DNA of 60,798 bases, taken from assembly GCA_029225165.1 (NCBI GenBank), contig JAQXVY010000040.1:1-60798 (forward strand), given 5' to 3'. The stretch is from Oscillospiraceae bacterium. Its GTDB lineage: Bacteria > Bacillota > Clostridia > Oscillospirales > Acutalibacteraceae. Below are positions 8,548 through 18,050 of the stretch, piece after piece; position 1 is the stretch's first letter, and each line of letters begins with the position of its first letter. The notes under the pieces were generated by a model, which had not been told where the DNA came from, did no database searches, and saw nothing but the letters and a program-made list of their open reading frames with translations. A program made the translations under genes and the position numbers.

Positions 8548-9468
8548 ATGAAAACACGTTTATACACAAGAAAGAGAGCTCTCATCTCTTCAGTAGCAAT
8601 GCTACTGGTAGCAATGATCGCCCTCGGAACAGCAACATTTGCATGGTTTACAAGCAGACCAGATGCAAATGCAACAGGTCTCGTAGTCAGAGCAACTGCT
8701 GCAAACGGTCTTGTTATTCTTACCCAGTCACATGAAGCCTACCTAACAAAAGATGGCGGTTCTGTTGCTTCTTCTGACTGGACACACGATGACTTTTTGA
8801 ACTATGGACCTACAGCCGGAGAAAACAATAAACCTGGTTCAATTAAAGATCCTATCAAGTTAGATGCAACATCTTTTAACCTTGGTGCTACTGATGATGT
8901 ATTTTCAAAAGGTTTTAGAGTTGATGCAGAAAACGATGATAATTACGCAGCTAAGAGTGATGCTACAGTAAACGGTAATATTACATCAGGTTTCTTTCAG
9001 GAAACAATTAAATGTAAAGTAACCGGTGCAATCGATGCTACAAAGACTTACAAAGTTAAGGTTACTTCCCTCACTGCTACAAAGAAGACACGTGCTGGTG
9101 ATGATGCAACTGAATTCACAGATTTACAGAATAGTTTGCGTATTGCTCTTGAGTACAAGAAAGCTGGTGCTGCTAATTATGCTATGGTTGGCGTCTATAC
9201 ATTAAAGTCTGATGGCTCATCAAACAAATATGTTGCACAAGCTGGTACTTATGGTTCAGCAGGAACATTGAGCGCAGAAAACCATGATTTCGATGCAAAC
9301 ACAACTCTTGCTAATCAGGTAATTGATACAGTAGGTACAACAGGTACTGATGTGTTCCGTCTCACAGTTTATCTCGACGGTGAGGATGCAGGTTGTAAGA
9401 CATCAAACTATGTTGCTGCCGACCTTATCTCTGATGTTACATTAAATCTTATTGTTGATGTACAATAA
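8548..9468 (+). CDS. SipW-cognate-type surface protein D, candidate major subunit
   Basis: 306 residues from ATG 8548, chosen for the near-perfect AAGGAGGAA upstream; longer in-frame starts lack one. A short basic N-terminus and one membrane segment end in TATFAWFTSRPDANATG, the clearest SipW-cognate signal here. The exported part is rich in Ala, Thr, Gly and Asp, predicted all-beta, and ends with LTVYLDGEDAGC and a final strand LNLIVDVQ. It is followed at once by a SipW-like peptidase gene, recalling the tapA-sipW-tasA arrangement of Bacillus. The strong ribosome-binding site and simple composition make it the best candidate for the abundant subunit; that is inference. Confidence 0.75.
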   Translation: MKTRLYTRKRALISSVAMLLVAMIALGTATFAWFTSRPDANATGLVVRATAANGLVILTQSHEAYLTKDGGSVASSDWTHDDFLNYGPTAGENNKPGSIKDPIKLDATSFNLGATDDVFSKGFRVDAENDDNYAAKSDATVNGNITSGFFQETIKCKVTGAIDATKTYKVKVTSLTATKKTRAGDDATEFTDLQNSLRIALEYKKAGAANYAMVGVYTLKSDGSSNKYVAQAGTYGSAGTLSAENHDFDANTTLANQVIDTVGTTGTDVFRLTVYLDGEDAGCKTSNYVAADLISDVTLNLIVDVQ

Positions 9469-9532
9469 TACCAGATTAGAAGTTTTATGAATTTCTAGTT
9501 AAAATACTAATTTGAAAATGGAGCCCCTGTAA

Positions 9533-10273
9533 ATGAAAGTTTTAAAAAAAATAGTAAATGTTATAATTGATATAATTGTAGTTTTAATATTACTTATTTC
9601 TGCAACAATATTAACTGTTACATTAACAACGAATCAAGATACAGGGGCTCCAAACGTTTTTGGTTACACTCTTAATACTATTCAGTCCCAGTCAATGGAA
9701 CCTGTAATGCATAAGGGTGATTTGATTATCGGTAAGATTGTAGATGAAACCACCCCCGAATTTAAAGTAGGGGACATTGTAATCTACACAACTACAAAAC
9801 AATTGGATGACGGAACAAATCAGTATGTTCTCGTTTGCCATAGAATTGTTAAAACCAAGGTGGAAGGCGAAACAACCTATTACCTTACAAAAGGTGATAA
9901 CAACGAAGTGTCCGACGCTGAAACTGTTGGTTGGCTTACATCCGATAAAATTGTAGGTGTTTACGAGAACAGTGAATACAAAGGTACTCTTCTAAAGGGG
10001 GTTGGTAGTATTTATGATTACCTACTCGACTTCTGGGGATTCTTCTTTGTAATTGTTCTTCCAATGATTTTGTTCTTCATCTATGAGCTTATCCGTGTAA
10101 TTATGAACATCGTAGCTTATACAAAAGAGAAAGCCCTTGTCGCCGCATCGGAGGCTGCTCAGTCTGCCGAGCTGACAGAGGCACAAAAGCAAAAAGCTAT
10201 TGAAGAATATTTGGCAAGTCAGAAAGCAAATGAAAATCCCGACAAGCCGGATACTAACGAAAAAGAAGAATAA
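9533..10273 (+). CDS. SipW-like (ER-type) signal peptidase I
   Basis: 246 residues. One N-terminal membrane segment (about 8-32), an outside catalytic domain, and a second segment near 168-192 with a charged cytoplasmic tail. Catalytic residues of the ER/archaeal/SipW class are visible: Ser54 in SQSMEPVM, His103 in VCHRIVK (replacing the Lys of ordinary bacterial enzymes), and acidic residues in TKGDNNEVSD. SipW-class enzymes cleave the signals of TasA/TapA-like fibre proteins. It sits directly after surface protein D and is expected to process the T-[FY]-[AS]-W signals encoded around it. Confidence 0.92.
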   Translation: MKVLKKIVNVIIDIIVVLILLISATILTVTLTTNQDTGAPNVFGYTLNTIQSQSMEPVMHKGDLIIGKIVDETTPEFKVGDIVIYTTTKQLDDGTNQYVLVCHRIVKTKVEGETTYYLTKGDNNEVSDAETVGWLTSDKIVGVYENSEYKGTLLKGVGSIYDYLLDFWGFFFVIVLPMILFFIYELIRVIMNIVAYTKEKALVAASEAAQSAELTEAQKQKAIEEYLASQKANENPDKPDTNEKEE

Positions 10274-10280
10274 TTCACCC

Positions 10281-10410
10281 TGCAACACCTTGTTGCAAAT
10301 TAGAAATATTCTAACGCCAAGCCAAAGGAAGTAATGATTATGGTTAGGCAAATGCTTATGAAAACTCAATAAATCTTTCTATCGGGTCAGCAACGACAGA
10401 AAGATTTATT
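10281..10410. other. Three inverted repeats between signal peptidase and ATPase genes
   Basis: In the 265-base gap are TGCAACA-CCT-TGTTGCA (10281-10297), TTAGAA-ATA-TTCTAA (10300-10314), and a perfect 13-bp stem AATAAATCTTTCT (10368-10380) with AGAAAGATTTATT (10398-10410) enclosing a 17-nt loop. None has a proper T-run, so they look like processing, stability or regulatory structures rather than plain terminators. Confidence 0.6.
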
Positions 10411-10538
10411 GTAAATTCTTAGGCTGTAATTATGAACTATTATTACATTTACATTTGATGATTTCTCAAAATAGACGAGAGAAAACAAAGAAATTTAGGC
10501 AAAAACTTTTTTAAGAACAGAAGAGGGAGTAGATCCTT

Positions 10539-12071
10539 ATGGATACAATATTTAAGTTTTTATATGAATTCCTTGGACAATTCTTCACATCCTTGTGGAG
10601 CATTTTCGTAGGAATTGGAAAGGGTATTGCGGGTATGTTCAATTTCCCTGCATACGGCAATATCATTAGCGACTACACATCAGAGCTTGGAGGTCTTGAG
10701 TGGGTAATTGCAATTTTTGCTATGCTTGTTCTTGCGGCTGTCCTCGTATTCATTGTAATATTTGTTATTCTGTCCCTAAAAAAGTTTTTCCGTTACAGAA
10801 GGAAAGTCAAGGACACAGGCGATTTGGTTGCCGAGGTTAACCACCTGACAAAAGAGGTTATGCGACTCAACCTCGAAAAGGACAAAATCCTTTCTATGAA
10901 GGTTTCTCAAATCGGTCTTAATCCTAACGAAATTTCCGAGCTTACCGGTGAAGAGATGGATGCACTCAACAATGGTGAAGAGGAAGAAACAACACAGCGT
11001 TTCTACAAGCTGTGCCATATCGACCAGGTTTGGGCAGACTATCAGCCACCTGTATATGATATGACAATAACACTTGAGCAGTTCTGCGACAGATTCCGCA
11101 ACTTTGCTTGTTCAAGACTTGGTCTTTACTATGACATCAAGCTTATCCGTTACTTTGTAGCATCCTTCGGTAGTAACCGTCTTATCATCTTACAAGGTAT
11201 CTCTGGTACAGGTAAAACTTCTCTTGCCCGTGCCTTTGGTAAGTTTGTTTGCAACGACTCTGTTATCACACCTGTTCAGCCTTCTTGGAGAGATAGAACA
11301 GAGCTGTTCGGTTACTTCAACGAATTTACAAAGAGATTTAACGAAACCGAGCTTCTCCGTGCTATGTACGAGGCTACATATAACGAAAATATCTACTTAG
11401 TTGTATTGGACGAAATGAACATCGCCCGTGTTGAGTATTACTTCGCTGAAATGCTCTCTATCCTTGAAATGCCTGATAAGGACGAATGGGTTATCTCTAT
11501 GGTGCCAAATGTATGGCCTGACGACCCACAGCACTTTGAACAGGGTAACTTCAAGCTACCACCAAATATGTGGTACCTTGGCACAGCCAACAACGATGAC
11601 TCTACATTCGCTATTGCCGATAAGGTTTACGACCGTGCTATGCCTATTGATATCGACAGTAAGGGAACTCCGTTTACAGCTCCTGATACCGAACCGGTTG
11701 TAATGAATTACCGTTACTTTGAACAACTCTTTGAAAATGCTAAGAAACAGACTCCTGTTTCCAAGGATTTGCTTGACAAGCTTAACCTCCTTGACGACTA
11801 TGTTATCGAGCATTTCAGAATTGCTTTTGGTAACCGTATTATGCGTCAAATCCAGTCCTTCACCCCTTGCTATGTTGCTTGCGGTGGCAAAGAAATTGAC
11901 GGACTTGACTATGTTCTCGCAAGAAAAATCTTCAGAAAATTTGAATCCCTTAACCTTTCATACATCAGGGATGAAATTGACGGTCTTGTTGCCTATATGG
12001 ATCACCTTTACGGTGCAGAAAATATGGGCGAAAGTAAGGCATATCTGAGAAGATTGCAGAAAATGGTTTAA
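10539..12071 (+). CDS. Membrane-anchored McrB-like AAA+ ATPase
   Basis: 510 residues. An amphipathic start and a strong membrane segment (about 54-79) followed by KKFFRYRRK place the rest in the cytoplasm. A short helical linker leads to an AAA+ domain of the McrB/dynein-related (AAA_5) type. Walker A is GISGTGKTS (220-228), Walker B is LVVLDEMN (287-294) followed by the McrB-like ARVEYYFAEML, and sensor 1 is GTANNDDST (349-357) followed by DKVYDRA. No N-terminal DNA-binding domain of classical McrB is present; the membrane anchor takes its place. The DUF2357-like gene follows, the usual McrC-side partner position. I infer an NTP-driven machine at the membrane serving the surrounding exported proteins. 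Confidence 0.88.
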   Translation: MDTIFKFLYEFLGQFFTSLWSIFVGIGKGIAGMFNFPAYGNIISDYTSELGGLEWVIAIFAMLVLAAVLVFIVIFVILSLKKFFRYRRKVKDTGDLVAEVNHLTKEVMRLNLEKDKILSMKVSQIGLNPNEISELTGEEMDALNNGEEEETTQRFYKLCHIDQVWADYQPPVYDMTITLEQFCDRFRNFACSRLGLYYDIKLIRYFVASFGSNRLIILQGISGTGKTSLARAFGKFVCNDSVITPVQPSWRDRTELFGYFNEFTKRFNETELLRAMYEATYNENIYLVVLDEMNIARVEYYFAEMLSILEMPDKDEWVISMVPNVWPDDPQHFEQGNFKLPPNMWYLGTANNDDSTFAIADKVYDRAMPIDIDSKGTPFTAPDTEPVVMNYRYFEQLFENAKKQTPVSKDLLDKLNLLDDYVIEHFRIAFGNRIMRQIQSFTPCYVACGGKEIDGLDYVLARKIFRKFESLNLSYIRDEIDGLVAYMDHLYGAENMGESKAYLRRLQKMV

Positions 12072-12078
12072 TAATATT

Positions 12079-12100
12079 CACCTCCCCTTTTGGGGAGGTG
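12079..12100. other. Strong intercistronic hairpin
   Basis: CACCTCCCC-TTTT-GGGGAGGTG forms a perfect 9-bp stem with a TTTT loop right after the ATPase stop. The following GGCGTTATTGCGTTT is not a clean T-run. It may attenuate or protect the mRNA between the ATPase and coiled-coil genes. Confidence 0.6.
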
Positions 12101-12161
12101 GCGTTATTGCGTTTAACTTTTTATATTTGATTATTATTAATTTAAAAATGAGGTGTATTCC

Positions 12162-14474
12162 ATGGGCAAAAAACTGAATAAACTTTACCGTGCATATTAC
12201 GAAATGCACGAAACCCTAAAGGACGATTACACCTTTAACTACTACAAGGACGGTATGTCAAGAGCCGACAACGGCGAGGATGTACATAGCGGTGAAACCT
12301 TCTCCAGATACATTGATATGGACTGGGTTGAAGCCATTGAATATGCTTTGCCATATATTCAAAACGCTGTTGACGAAATGCGCCGTACCATTATGACAGA
12401 AGAAGAAATTGTTAATGTTCAGAAGATAAAAAAGGTTGGTCCCGACACAGTTAAGCATCTTGCGTCACACGCAAACTATATTGCAAAAATCGACGACCAC
12501 GGCGATGTTGTTCCTGACAAGCTCCTCAATGTCAGAAGAGAAGATACCTTTAATATATATGAAAACAGGATGCTCCACACCCTGCTTAATAATATCTCCA
12601 GATTTATTTCCGCCCGTTTTGCAAAGCTAAAGGAAACTCCAGAGGACTCCATTTACGAAACACATATGCACCGTGACATTGACTATCACGGCCAAAAAAT
12701 AGAATTTAACTTTGACTTCCGTGACGAAAATCACGAGGTTGACAAATTTGATATAGATGACGATATTGAAAATCTTTCCGACTTTGCCCGAGTTGCAAGA
12801 ATTCGTCAAATTACACAGGGCATTCTCAATTCACAGCTTATGCAGGAGCTTAAAGGTTGTGAGGAAGTTCGTTCTCCTCTCACAATGACTAACCTCCTTA
12901 AGAAAAACCCAAACTTTAAAGAGGCTGTTCAGCTTTGGACTTTCCTTGAAAAATATCAAAAGCCCGGTTTCGTTGTTGAAAAGAACGAATTTAGCGGTGA
13001 AATGGGCAAGGAAATCAAGGATGAAATCTACGGATTGATGAGCTATAACCGTTTTGTAATGGATATTTCTCAAAATCCCGGACTTAAACAGGCACTCCAC
13101 GAAAAGTATCTGGAAGAAATAGCCGAGGAAACTCGAAGGGCTGCTGACCCTGACGCTGAAATGCGAAAGGCTTTTGAACAAAAAGTCAGAGCAATTCGTG
13201 AAGAGGAAATGAACCTTAGAATTAAAGAGGTTCGTGAAAGAGAAGCCGAAATCCACAAGCTGAAAGCAACAGTTGCACAGCTTAATATGACACTCCAGCT
13301 CCGTGAACAGCAAATTGTTGAGCTTAAAAACAAGCTTAACGCCGCTTACGATGAGATTGAAGCCCTCAAGCAGAAAATTATGGCTCTTGAGGATAGAATT
13401 AAGGAGCTTCAAGAAGAAATCGAAAGACTCCTTGCTATTATTGAGGAGCAGAAGAGAGAAATTGAAGAGCTGAAAGCAGAGGTTGCAAGACTTACAGAAG
13501 AGCTTGAGCAGGCAAGAGCCGAAATCAAGCGACTCCTTGAACTTGAGCAACAGCTTCGTGCAGAAATTGCCTCCTTAAAGGAAGAGATTGCAAGACTTAA
13601 CGGTATTATCGAAAAGTTAAAAGCCGATATTGCCGAAAGAGATGCAATTATCGCCAATCAAAAGCAGGAGATTGCAAACCTCAATTCAGAGATTGCAGGT
13701 CTTAACAATCAGATTGAAACTGAACGCAAACAGCACGCACAAGAAGTTGCAACCATTAATGCCAATCACAAAAATGAGATTGACACAATGGCTCTCAATC
13801 ATAAAAATGAAATCAAGAGCATCAACGATAAGCACACTGCAGAGGTCAACATAATCAACACCAAGCACGACCAAGAGGTTCAGGGCTTACAGAGTGCTCA
13901 TAAGTCAGAAATTGACAGAATCAATGCTGAAAACACAAATAAAATTGATTCCATGAATAAGGACTTCCAAAAGAAGATGAGTGCAAAGGATGATGAACAT
14001 CAAAAGGCACTTACAAAGCAGCAAAAGTCCTTTGAAAATGATAAAGAGGCTCTCAATAAGGTCAACGAAAAACAGCAAAGACTGTTTGACGCAAAGATTG
14101 AAGTTCTCAAGGATGACCAAGAGAAAGAGCTTCGCAAGGTTAACGACAACCACGCAAAAGAGCTTGAAAAGCTCCACCGTGACACTGCCGATTCCCTTGC
14201 AAAGGAGAGAAAGCGTCACGACAGCGAGATTGAAAAGGTTACAAAGCTAAAGGATAAGGCTTATTCCGAAGAGGAAAAGAAGTTTAACCGCAAGCTGAAG
14301 GAACTTGAAAGAAAGCTTGAAAAAGAGTATAATCAAAAGGTGAAAGAAATCAAAGAGCGTGAGGCTCAAAAGGTTAAAGCCGAAAAGCAAAAAACCAAGG
14401 ATTTCATAGCCAAAATGAAAAAGAAAATCAAAGAAAATCCAAAGGCTATTGACGAGATAGACAACAAGGATTAA
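12162..14474 (+). CDS. DUF2357-like protein with long C-terminal coiled coil
   Basis: 770 residues from ATG 12162 (GAGGTG at proper distance; GTG 12153 is less likely). Residues ~1-340 resemble the DUF2357 N-terminal region found beside McrB-type ATPases: VGPDTVKHLASH (92-103) and the hallmark-like DTFNIYENRMLHTLL (128-142). Residues ~350-750 are almost pure coiled coil. The first half has heptads; from ~525 there are 11-residue repeats with His at 525, 536, 547, 558, 569, 580 and 613. The PD-(D/E)XK nuclease usual for DUF2357 proteins is not visible. There is no signal or membrane segment, so it is cytoplasmic. It probably works with the preceding ATPase. The coiled coil is certain; the DUF2357 relation is by motif. 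Confidence 0.78.
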   Translation: MGKKLNKLYRAYYEMHETLKDDYTFNYYKDGMSRADNGEDVHSGETFSRYIDMDWVEAIEYALPYIQNAVDEMRRTIMTEEEIVNVQKIKKVGPDTVKHLASHANYIAKIDDHGDVVPDKLLNVRREDTFNIYENRMLHTLLNNISRFISARFAKLKETPEDSIYETHMHRDIDYHGQKIEFNFDFRDENHEVDKFDIDDDIENLSDFARVARIRQITQGILNSQLMQELKGCEEVRSPLTMTNLLKKNPNFKEAVQLWTFLEKYQKPGFVVEKNEFSGEMGKEIKDEIYGLMSYNRFVMDISQNPGLKQALHEKYLEEIAEETRRAADPDAEMRKAFEQKVRAIREEEMNLRIKEVREREAEIHKLKATVAQLNMTLQLREQQIVELKNKLNAAYDEIEALKQKIMALEDRIKELQEEIERLLAIIEEQKREIEELKAEVARLTEELEQARAEIKRLLELEQQLRAEIASLKEEIARLNGIIEKLKADIAERDAIIANQKQEIANLNSEIAGLNNQIETERKQHAQEVATINANHKNEIDTMALNHKNEIKSINDKHTAEVNIINTKHDQEVQGLQSAHKSEIDRINAENTNKIDSMNKDFQKKMSAKDDEHQKALTKQQKSFENDKEALNKVNEKQQRLFDAKIEVLKDDQEKELRKVNDNHAKELEKLHRDTADSLAKERKRHDSEIEKVTKLKDKAYSEEEKKFNRKLKELERKLEKEYNQKVKEIKEREAQKVKAEKQKTKDFIAKMKKKIKENPKAIDEIDNKD

Positions 14475-14491
14475 TGAAAGGAGGATTACAA

Positions 14492-16870
14492 ATGGCAGAA
14501 GAAAAGAAGTTCTTAAATGAAGAGATGGAAAAGTCTAACCATAAACTTATGGTCAAGTACATTGCTCTTTCTGTGGTAATATTTGTAATCCTAATTTTAT
14601 GCGTTCTTGCTTGGTTTTCTTCAAAGCAAGAGGCTAATGCAAGCGGATTAACAATTAAAGCAACTGCCGATAATGGACTTCAGGTTGCTATTACCGATCA
14701 TAGTGTTGATATTGATGATAATGGAAATACAGTCCATTCAAATAGCTGGACGCCTTATGCATATCAACAGACTTATCATTCCGCTTTTACTTCTTCAGAG
14801 CCTTTGCCGTTAATCAGTGGTAACGGTCTTCAGTTCTTTGAACCAAACTTTATAAAAGTAGCAGAAAATTATTACGACAAGCTTGATATGGATGCCCTTG
14901 AAGATGAATATAAAATCAAGAACGATGGTAAAAGTCTTCCTTGGAAAGATGTAACAAATAATATAAACCGTGTTACTCATGAAAAAGAAAAATACATTGA
15001 GTATAAGCTCCGTTTTAGAAACAATAAAAAGTGTAACGTTTTCCTTACTAACGAGAGCAAGGTTACTCCTGATAGTAATGACTTTGATAATAAAACCCAA
15101 AATAGCAAAGAAAATATCAATACTACAACGAATTTTTCAAGAAATTTCATTTCTGCAACAGCAAGAATTGCTTTTTTAAACACTGTTACAAGCGGAAATA
15201 CATCAGCTCTTAATCTGCATAATCTCTGGATTCCCAATGATGATATTGAACTTAACCATGTTGGTAATTCTACGGCAACCAGATATAGTTATGATGAAAT
15301 ATTAAGTAGCGATGTTGATTCTACTGTAATCAAGAGTGGCGGTTCAAGTGGCGAAGCAGCATATACAGGCGGTACTCGTTCCGGATATACTTTATGGATA
15401 AATCATTCAGATTATGTTGAAGATACGACAAACGGCGGTTATACGGTTACCTTGTCTACACAGAATGATGAATATAAGGATATGAAGAAAATTGTAGATG
15501 ACAATAACAGTCTAGATGATAATAACAAGAAAAAACTTAAAGGTGTACCACTTTATCAGGTGCCATTACCTGATAAAGATGCAAACGGAAATACTGTCTA
15601 TGCGTATTATGTTAATCTAAAAATTCTTCCGGGTAATTACACCAGCAATATACCAATGATTTTCACAAATAATACTGATTTACAATGGCAACTACTCGAA
15701 GGTAAAGATAGTGAGTATGTAGCAAATAGACAGGTTATTCTATATGGATCTTCTCGTGGTAGTACATCATATACAACAGATTTCGGCACTGTTCACTTCA
15801 AAACCAGCGCCAATGATGGTTCAGGTAATTATGGCTCTAACTATAATTTGACACCTGATAAGAGTGGATATTCAGAAACGTATTCCTACTTTGAAACTAT
15901 GTATATTGAACCTAGTAGTAATAATCCAGGAGGCACAATCCAGATTTCGTTTACAGATGTAAAATCTGGTGGTAATAATAACGATAGAGAAAGCGCTTAC
16001 TCAAAGATTGTAAATGGACCAAATAGTGGTACAGCCCCAACATATGATGTAGATGTTAATAAGGACGGCAAGTATTATGTAACAGAAGGGGATAAACTTG
16101 TGTTTTCGGCTTCAAATAGTTCAGGTAACAGTGCCATTAGTTCAAGCTCACCGAGCACAGGTGTAGCGGTTGACGACCCCCCCGCGGGAACCACCGAGGA
16201 TTATTGGATCGTTGACTCTGTTAATACTGCCGGAGCATTCACCTTAAAGCAGGATATAACCAATGGTCAATATTTAAAGGTTGATTCGTCTGGTAACTTA
16301 ACGACTGATAGTAAAAGTGGAACTCAGTTTTATGCTGTCAATAAATATAAAATCAACGGAGTAGAGCAAACCTTAAAAGGCATTATGTTATTTACCCTTG
16401 AGGGAAACTATTTTGTAAATTATAACGGAACAAATTTTGTTACCGCTTCAGAACCTGATTCTACCTATACATATCATATATATAAGCAAAAAGGGGAAGA
16501 ATATGAAGTATCCGGTAGATGGGGAATTCGTACACCAAATACCGATCCGAAATCTGTTGCTGAAAAGTATTATTGCAGAACGGTTGATCCAACCAATGAA
16601 AAGAATACAGCAAAGAGTCCCTTAGATAATTATATTTTGTCCAGTAATTTGAAAAATATTCCAACGGAATATAAACCAACAGTTGATATGAAAGATTATC
16701 CTAATTTCATAGTATCTATTGGCGGTAAAAAGAATAGTGAAGGGTTTTTTGTAAGTGAGGAAATAACTGTTCGTATCTGGGGCGAAGGCTATGACAGAGA
16801 GGCTCAAACTCCACTCCAGGGTGGTTGGATGAATGTTGACCTGCATTTCTTTGCAGTAGAACAAGAATAA
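14492..16870 (+). CDS. SipW-cognate-type surface protein H (large, multidomain)
   Basis: 792 residues from ATG 14492, set by AAAGGAGGATT; an ATG at 14474 overlaps the preceding stop but lacks a site. A cytoplasmic start (~25 residues) and a membrane segment end in CVLAWFSSKQEANASG, followed by LTIKATADNGLQVAI, which closely parallels the mature start of protein D. The long exported part is Ser/Thr/Asn/Tyr-rich. Around residue ~560 a GC-rich linker contains seven consecutive C bases and leads into a compact domain (DYWIVDSV to YHIYKQ) that may be beta-trefoil or jelly-roll. The C-terminus has the shared ITVRIWGEGYDREA strand signature. Possible tip or accessory subunit; no enzyme motif seen. 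Confidence 0.72.
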   Translation: MAEEKKFLNEEMEKSNHKLMVKYIALSVVIFVILILCVLAWFSSKQEANASGLTIKATADNGLQVAITDHSVDIDDNGNTVHSNSWTPYAYQQTYHSAFTSSEPLPLISGNGLQFFEPNFIKVAENYYDKLDMDALEDEYKIKNDGKSLPWKDVTNNINRVTHEKEKYIEYKLRFRNNKKCNVFLTNESKVTPDSNDFDNKTQNSKENINTTTNFSRNFISATARIAFLNTVTSGNTSALNLHNLWIPNDDIELNHVGNSTATRYSYDEILSSDVDSTVIKSGGSSGEAAYTGGTRSGYTLWINHSDYVEDTTNGGYTVTLSTQNDEYKDMKKIVDDNNSLDDNNKKKLKGVPLYQVPLPDKDANGNTVYAYYVNLKILPGNYTSNIPMIFTNNTDLQWQLLEGKDSEYVANRQVILYGSSRGSTSYTTDFGTVHFKTSANDGSGNYGSNYNLTPDKSGYSETYSYFETMYIEPSSNNPGGTIQISFTDVKSGGNNNDRESAYSKIVNGPNSGTAPTYDVDVNKDGKYYVTEGDKLVFSASNSSGNSAISSSSPSTGVAVDDPPAGTTEDYWIVDSVNTAGAFTLKQDITNGQYLKVDSSGNLTTDSKSGTQFYAVNKYKINGVEQTLKGIMLFTLEGNYFVNYNGTNFVTASEPDSTYTYHIYKQKGEEYEVSGRWGIRTPNTDPKSVAEKYYCRTVDPTNEKNTAKSPLDNYILSSNLKNIPTEYKPTVDMKDYPNFIVSIGGKKNSEGFFVSEEITVRIWGEGYDREAQTPLQGGWMNVDLHFFAVEQE

Positions 16871-16882
16871 AAGGAGGAAATT

Positions 16883-18022
16883 ATGAAAGATATTAAAGAA
16901 CCAAATTTCATATCTAAAAGCACAAAGAAAACCCTCCTTTTAGTAGTTAATGTTATTTTAATTGTTGCGTTACTTGCTATTACAACATATGCATGGTTTT
17001 TCAGAAATCTTGCAGATAATGTTGATACAGAACAGATTCAGTTTTCCGCCGGTCTTTCATTGGAAGTGAGTCTTGACAATGAAACATATAAAAATGACAT
17101 AACAATGGTAAGAGGAGTAGATTATTCTACCTCAGCCCTTACATTGGAACTTACCGGTGATGGTGTGCCAACTAACTTCAAGTATCCTGTACTTGAGAAA
17201 CACATGGATAATGACACGATAAAAAGACCGGATGTTAATGCTGAGTGGCCCAAAAAAAGCTTAGCTGAAAATGTAGACTATATTCATAAAACTCTATATT
17301 TCCGTTCAACTATTCCGGTTGATATTTATCTGACAAATAGTTCTTATTTTAAGGGTATTTCAGAAATTAAACCAAATTCTGATACTGCTGCAAAACCTTT
17401 GGTTTGGACAACGACCCCATCAGATGCTGAAAAAGAAGAATACAGATTGGTGGCGGAACCGGATGCCAGCGGTAAGTATTATTCCAAGGACTGTGTTGTT
17501 GGTGCGGTTAGAGCTGCATTTATAGATACAACCGCAAAAACCACAAAGTTGTTATGGGTTCCAAGACCGGATATTTTCTGTAATTTTAATATTGAGAAAA
17601 ACAAGGTTGCAATTGAAGGACCTACCGAAGAAAAAAATGATGCGTATTATAAGGGCTTAGCTCCATTATCACCAATTCCCGAACACGCATATAAAGATTA
17701 TGTTCCTTCACCTGATACTCATTGGTATTATACAATAGGTTCAGATGGTAAATATGATAAGAATGTACTTAATAGTACTAATCAGGTTGAAGGTGGCAAC
17801 TATATTGTAGGAACAAGTGAACTTTCATCGGTTGATGATGCGTCACCAAAGTACGGAAAAATCGGCACAACTACCAAGGCTAATCCCAATGATAAATACT
17901 ACACAACACAGGTTGATTTAACAATTTGGATTGATGGTTGTGATGCCGAAGCAAGAAAAGAATTTGTCGGCGGCAAATTCAGTTCAAAGTTCCAGTTTGT
18001 TGGAATTAGTACAGGCGAATAA
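16883..18022 (+). CDS. SipW-cognate-type surface protein I
   Basis: 379 residues; AAAGGAGGAAATT precedes the ATG, only 12 bases after the previous stop. The N-terminus (~18 residues, charged) precedes a membrane segment ending AITTYAWFFRNLADN. The mature region starts with a strand ending GLSLEVSLDN, as in protein H and others. It is predicted all-beta with few charged clusters and ends with VDLTIWIDGCDAEARK and a final strand. Same family as its neighbours; structural subunit by inference. Confidence 0.72.
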   Translation: MKDIKEPNFISKSTKKTLLLVVNVILIVALLAITTYAWFFRNLADNVDTEQIQFSAGLSLEVSLDNETYKNDITMVRGVDYSTSALTLELTGDGVPTNFKYPVLEKHMDNDTIKRPDVNAEWPKKSLAENVDYIHKTLYFRSTIPVDIYLTNSSYFKGISEIKPNSDTAAKPLVWTTTPSDAEKEEYRLVAEPDASGKYYSKDCVVGAVRAAFIDTTAKTTKLLWVPRPDIFCNFNIEKNKVAIEGPTEEKNDAYYKGLAPLSPIPEHAYKDYVPSPDTHWYYTIGSDGKYDKNVLNSTNQVEGGNYIVGTSELSSVDDASPKYGKIGTTTKANPNDKYYTTQVDLTIWIDGCDAEARKEFVGGKFSSKFQFVGISTGE

Positions 18023-18050
18023 TAATTAGAAATAAAGAGGAGGTGCAAAA

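Noticed and set aside
12831..13550. Long minus-strand reading frame (239 codons) opposite the coiled-coil gene
   Set aside because: It is the complement of a Glu/Lys/Leu-rich repeat and has Phe/Leu/Ser-rich composition; no ribosome-binding site; a shadow.
10539..14474. Type IV (McrBC) restriction system
   Set aside because: No nuclease motif is visible in the partner, no DNA-reading domain in the ATPase, which is membrane-anchored; the context is exported proteins.
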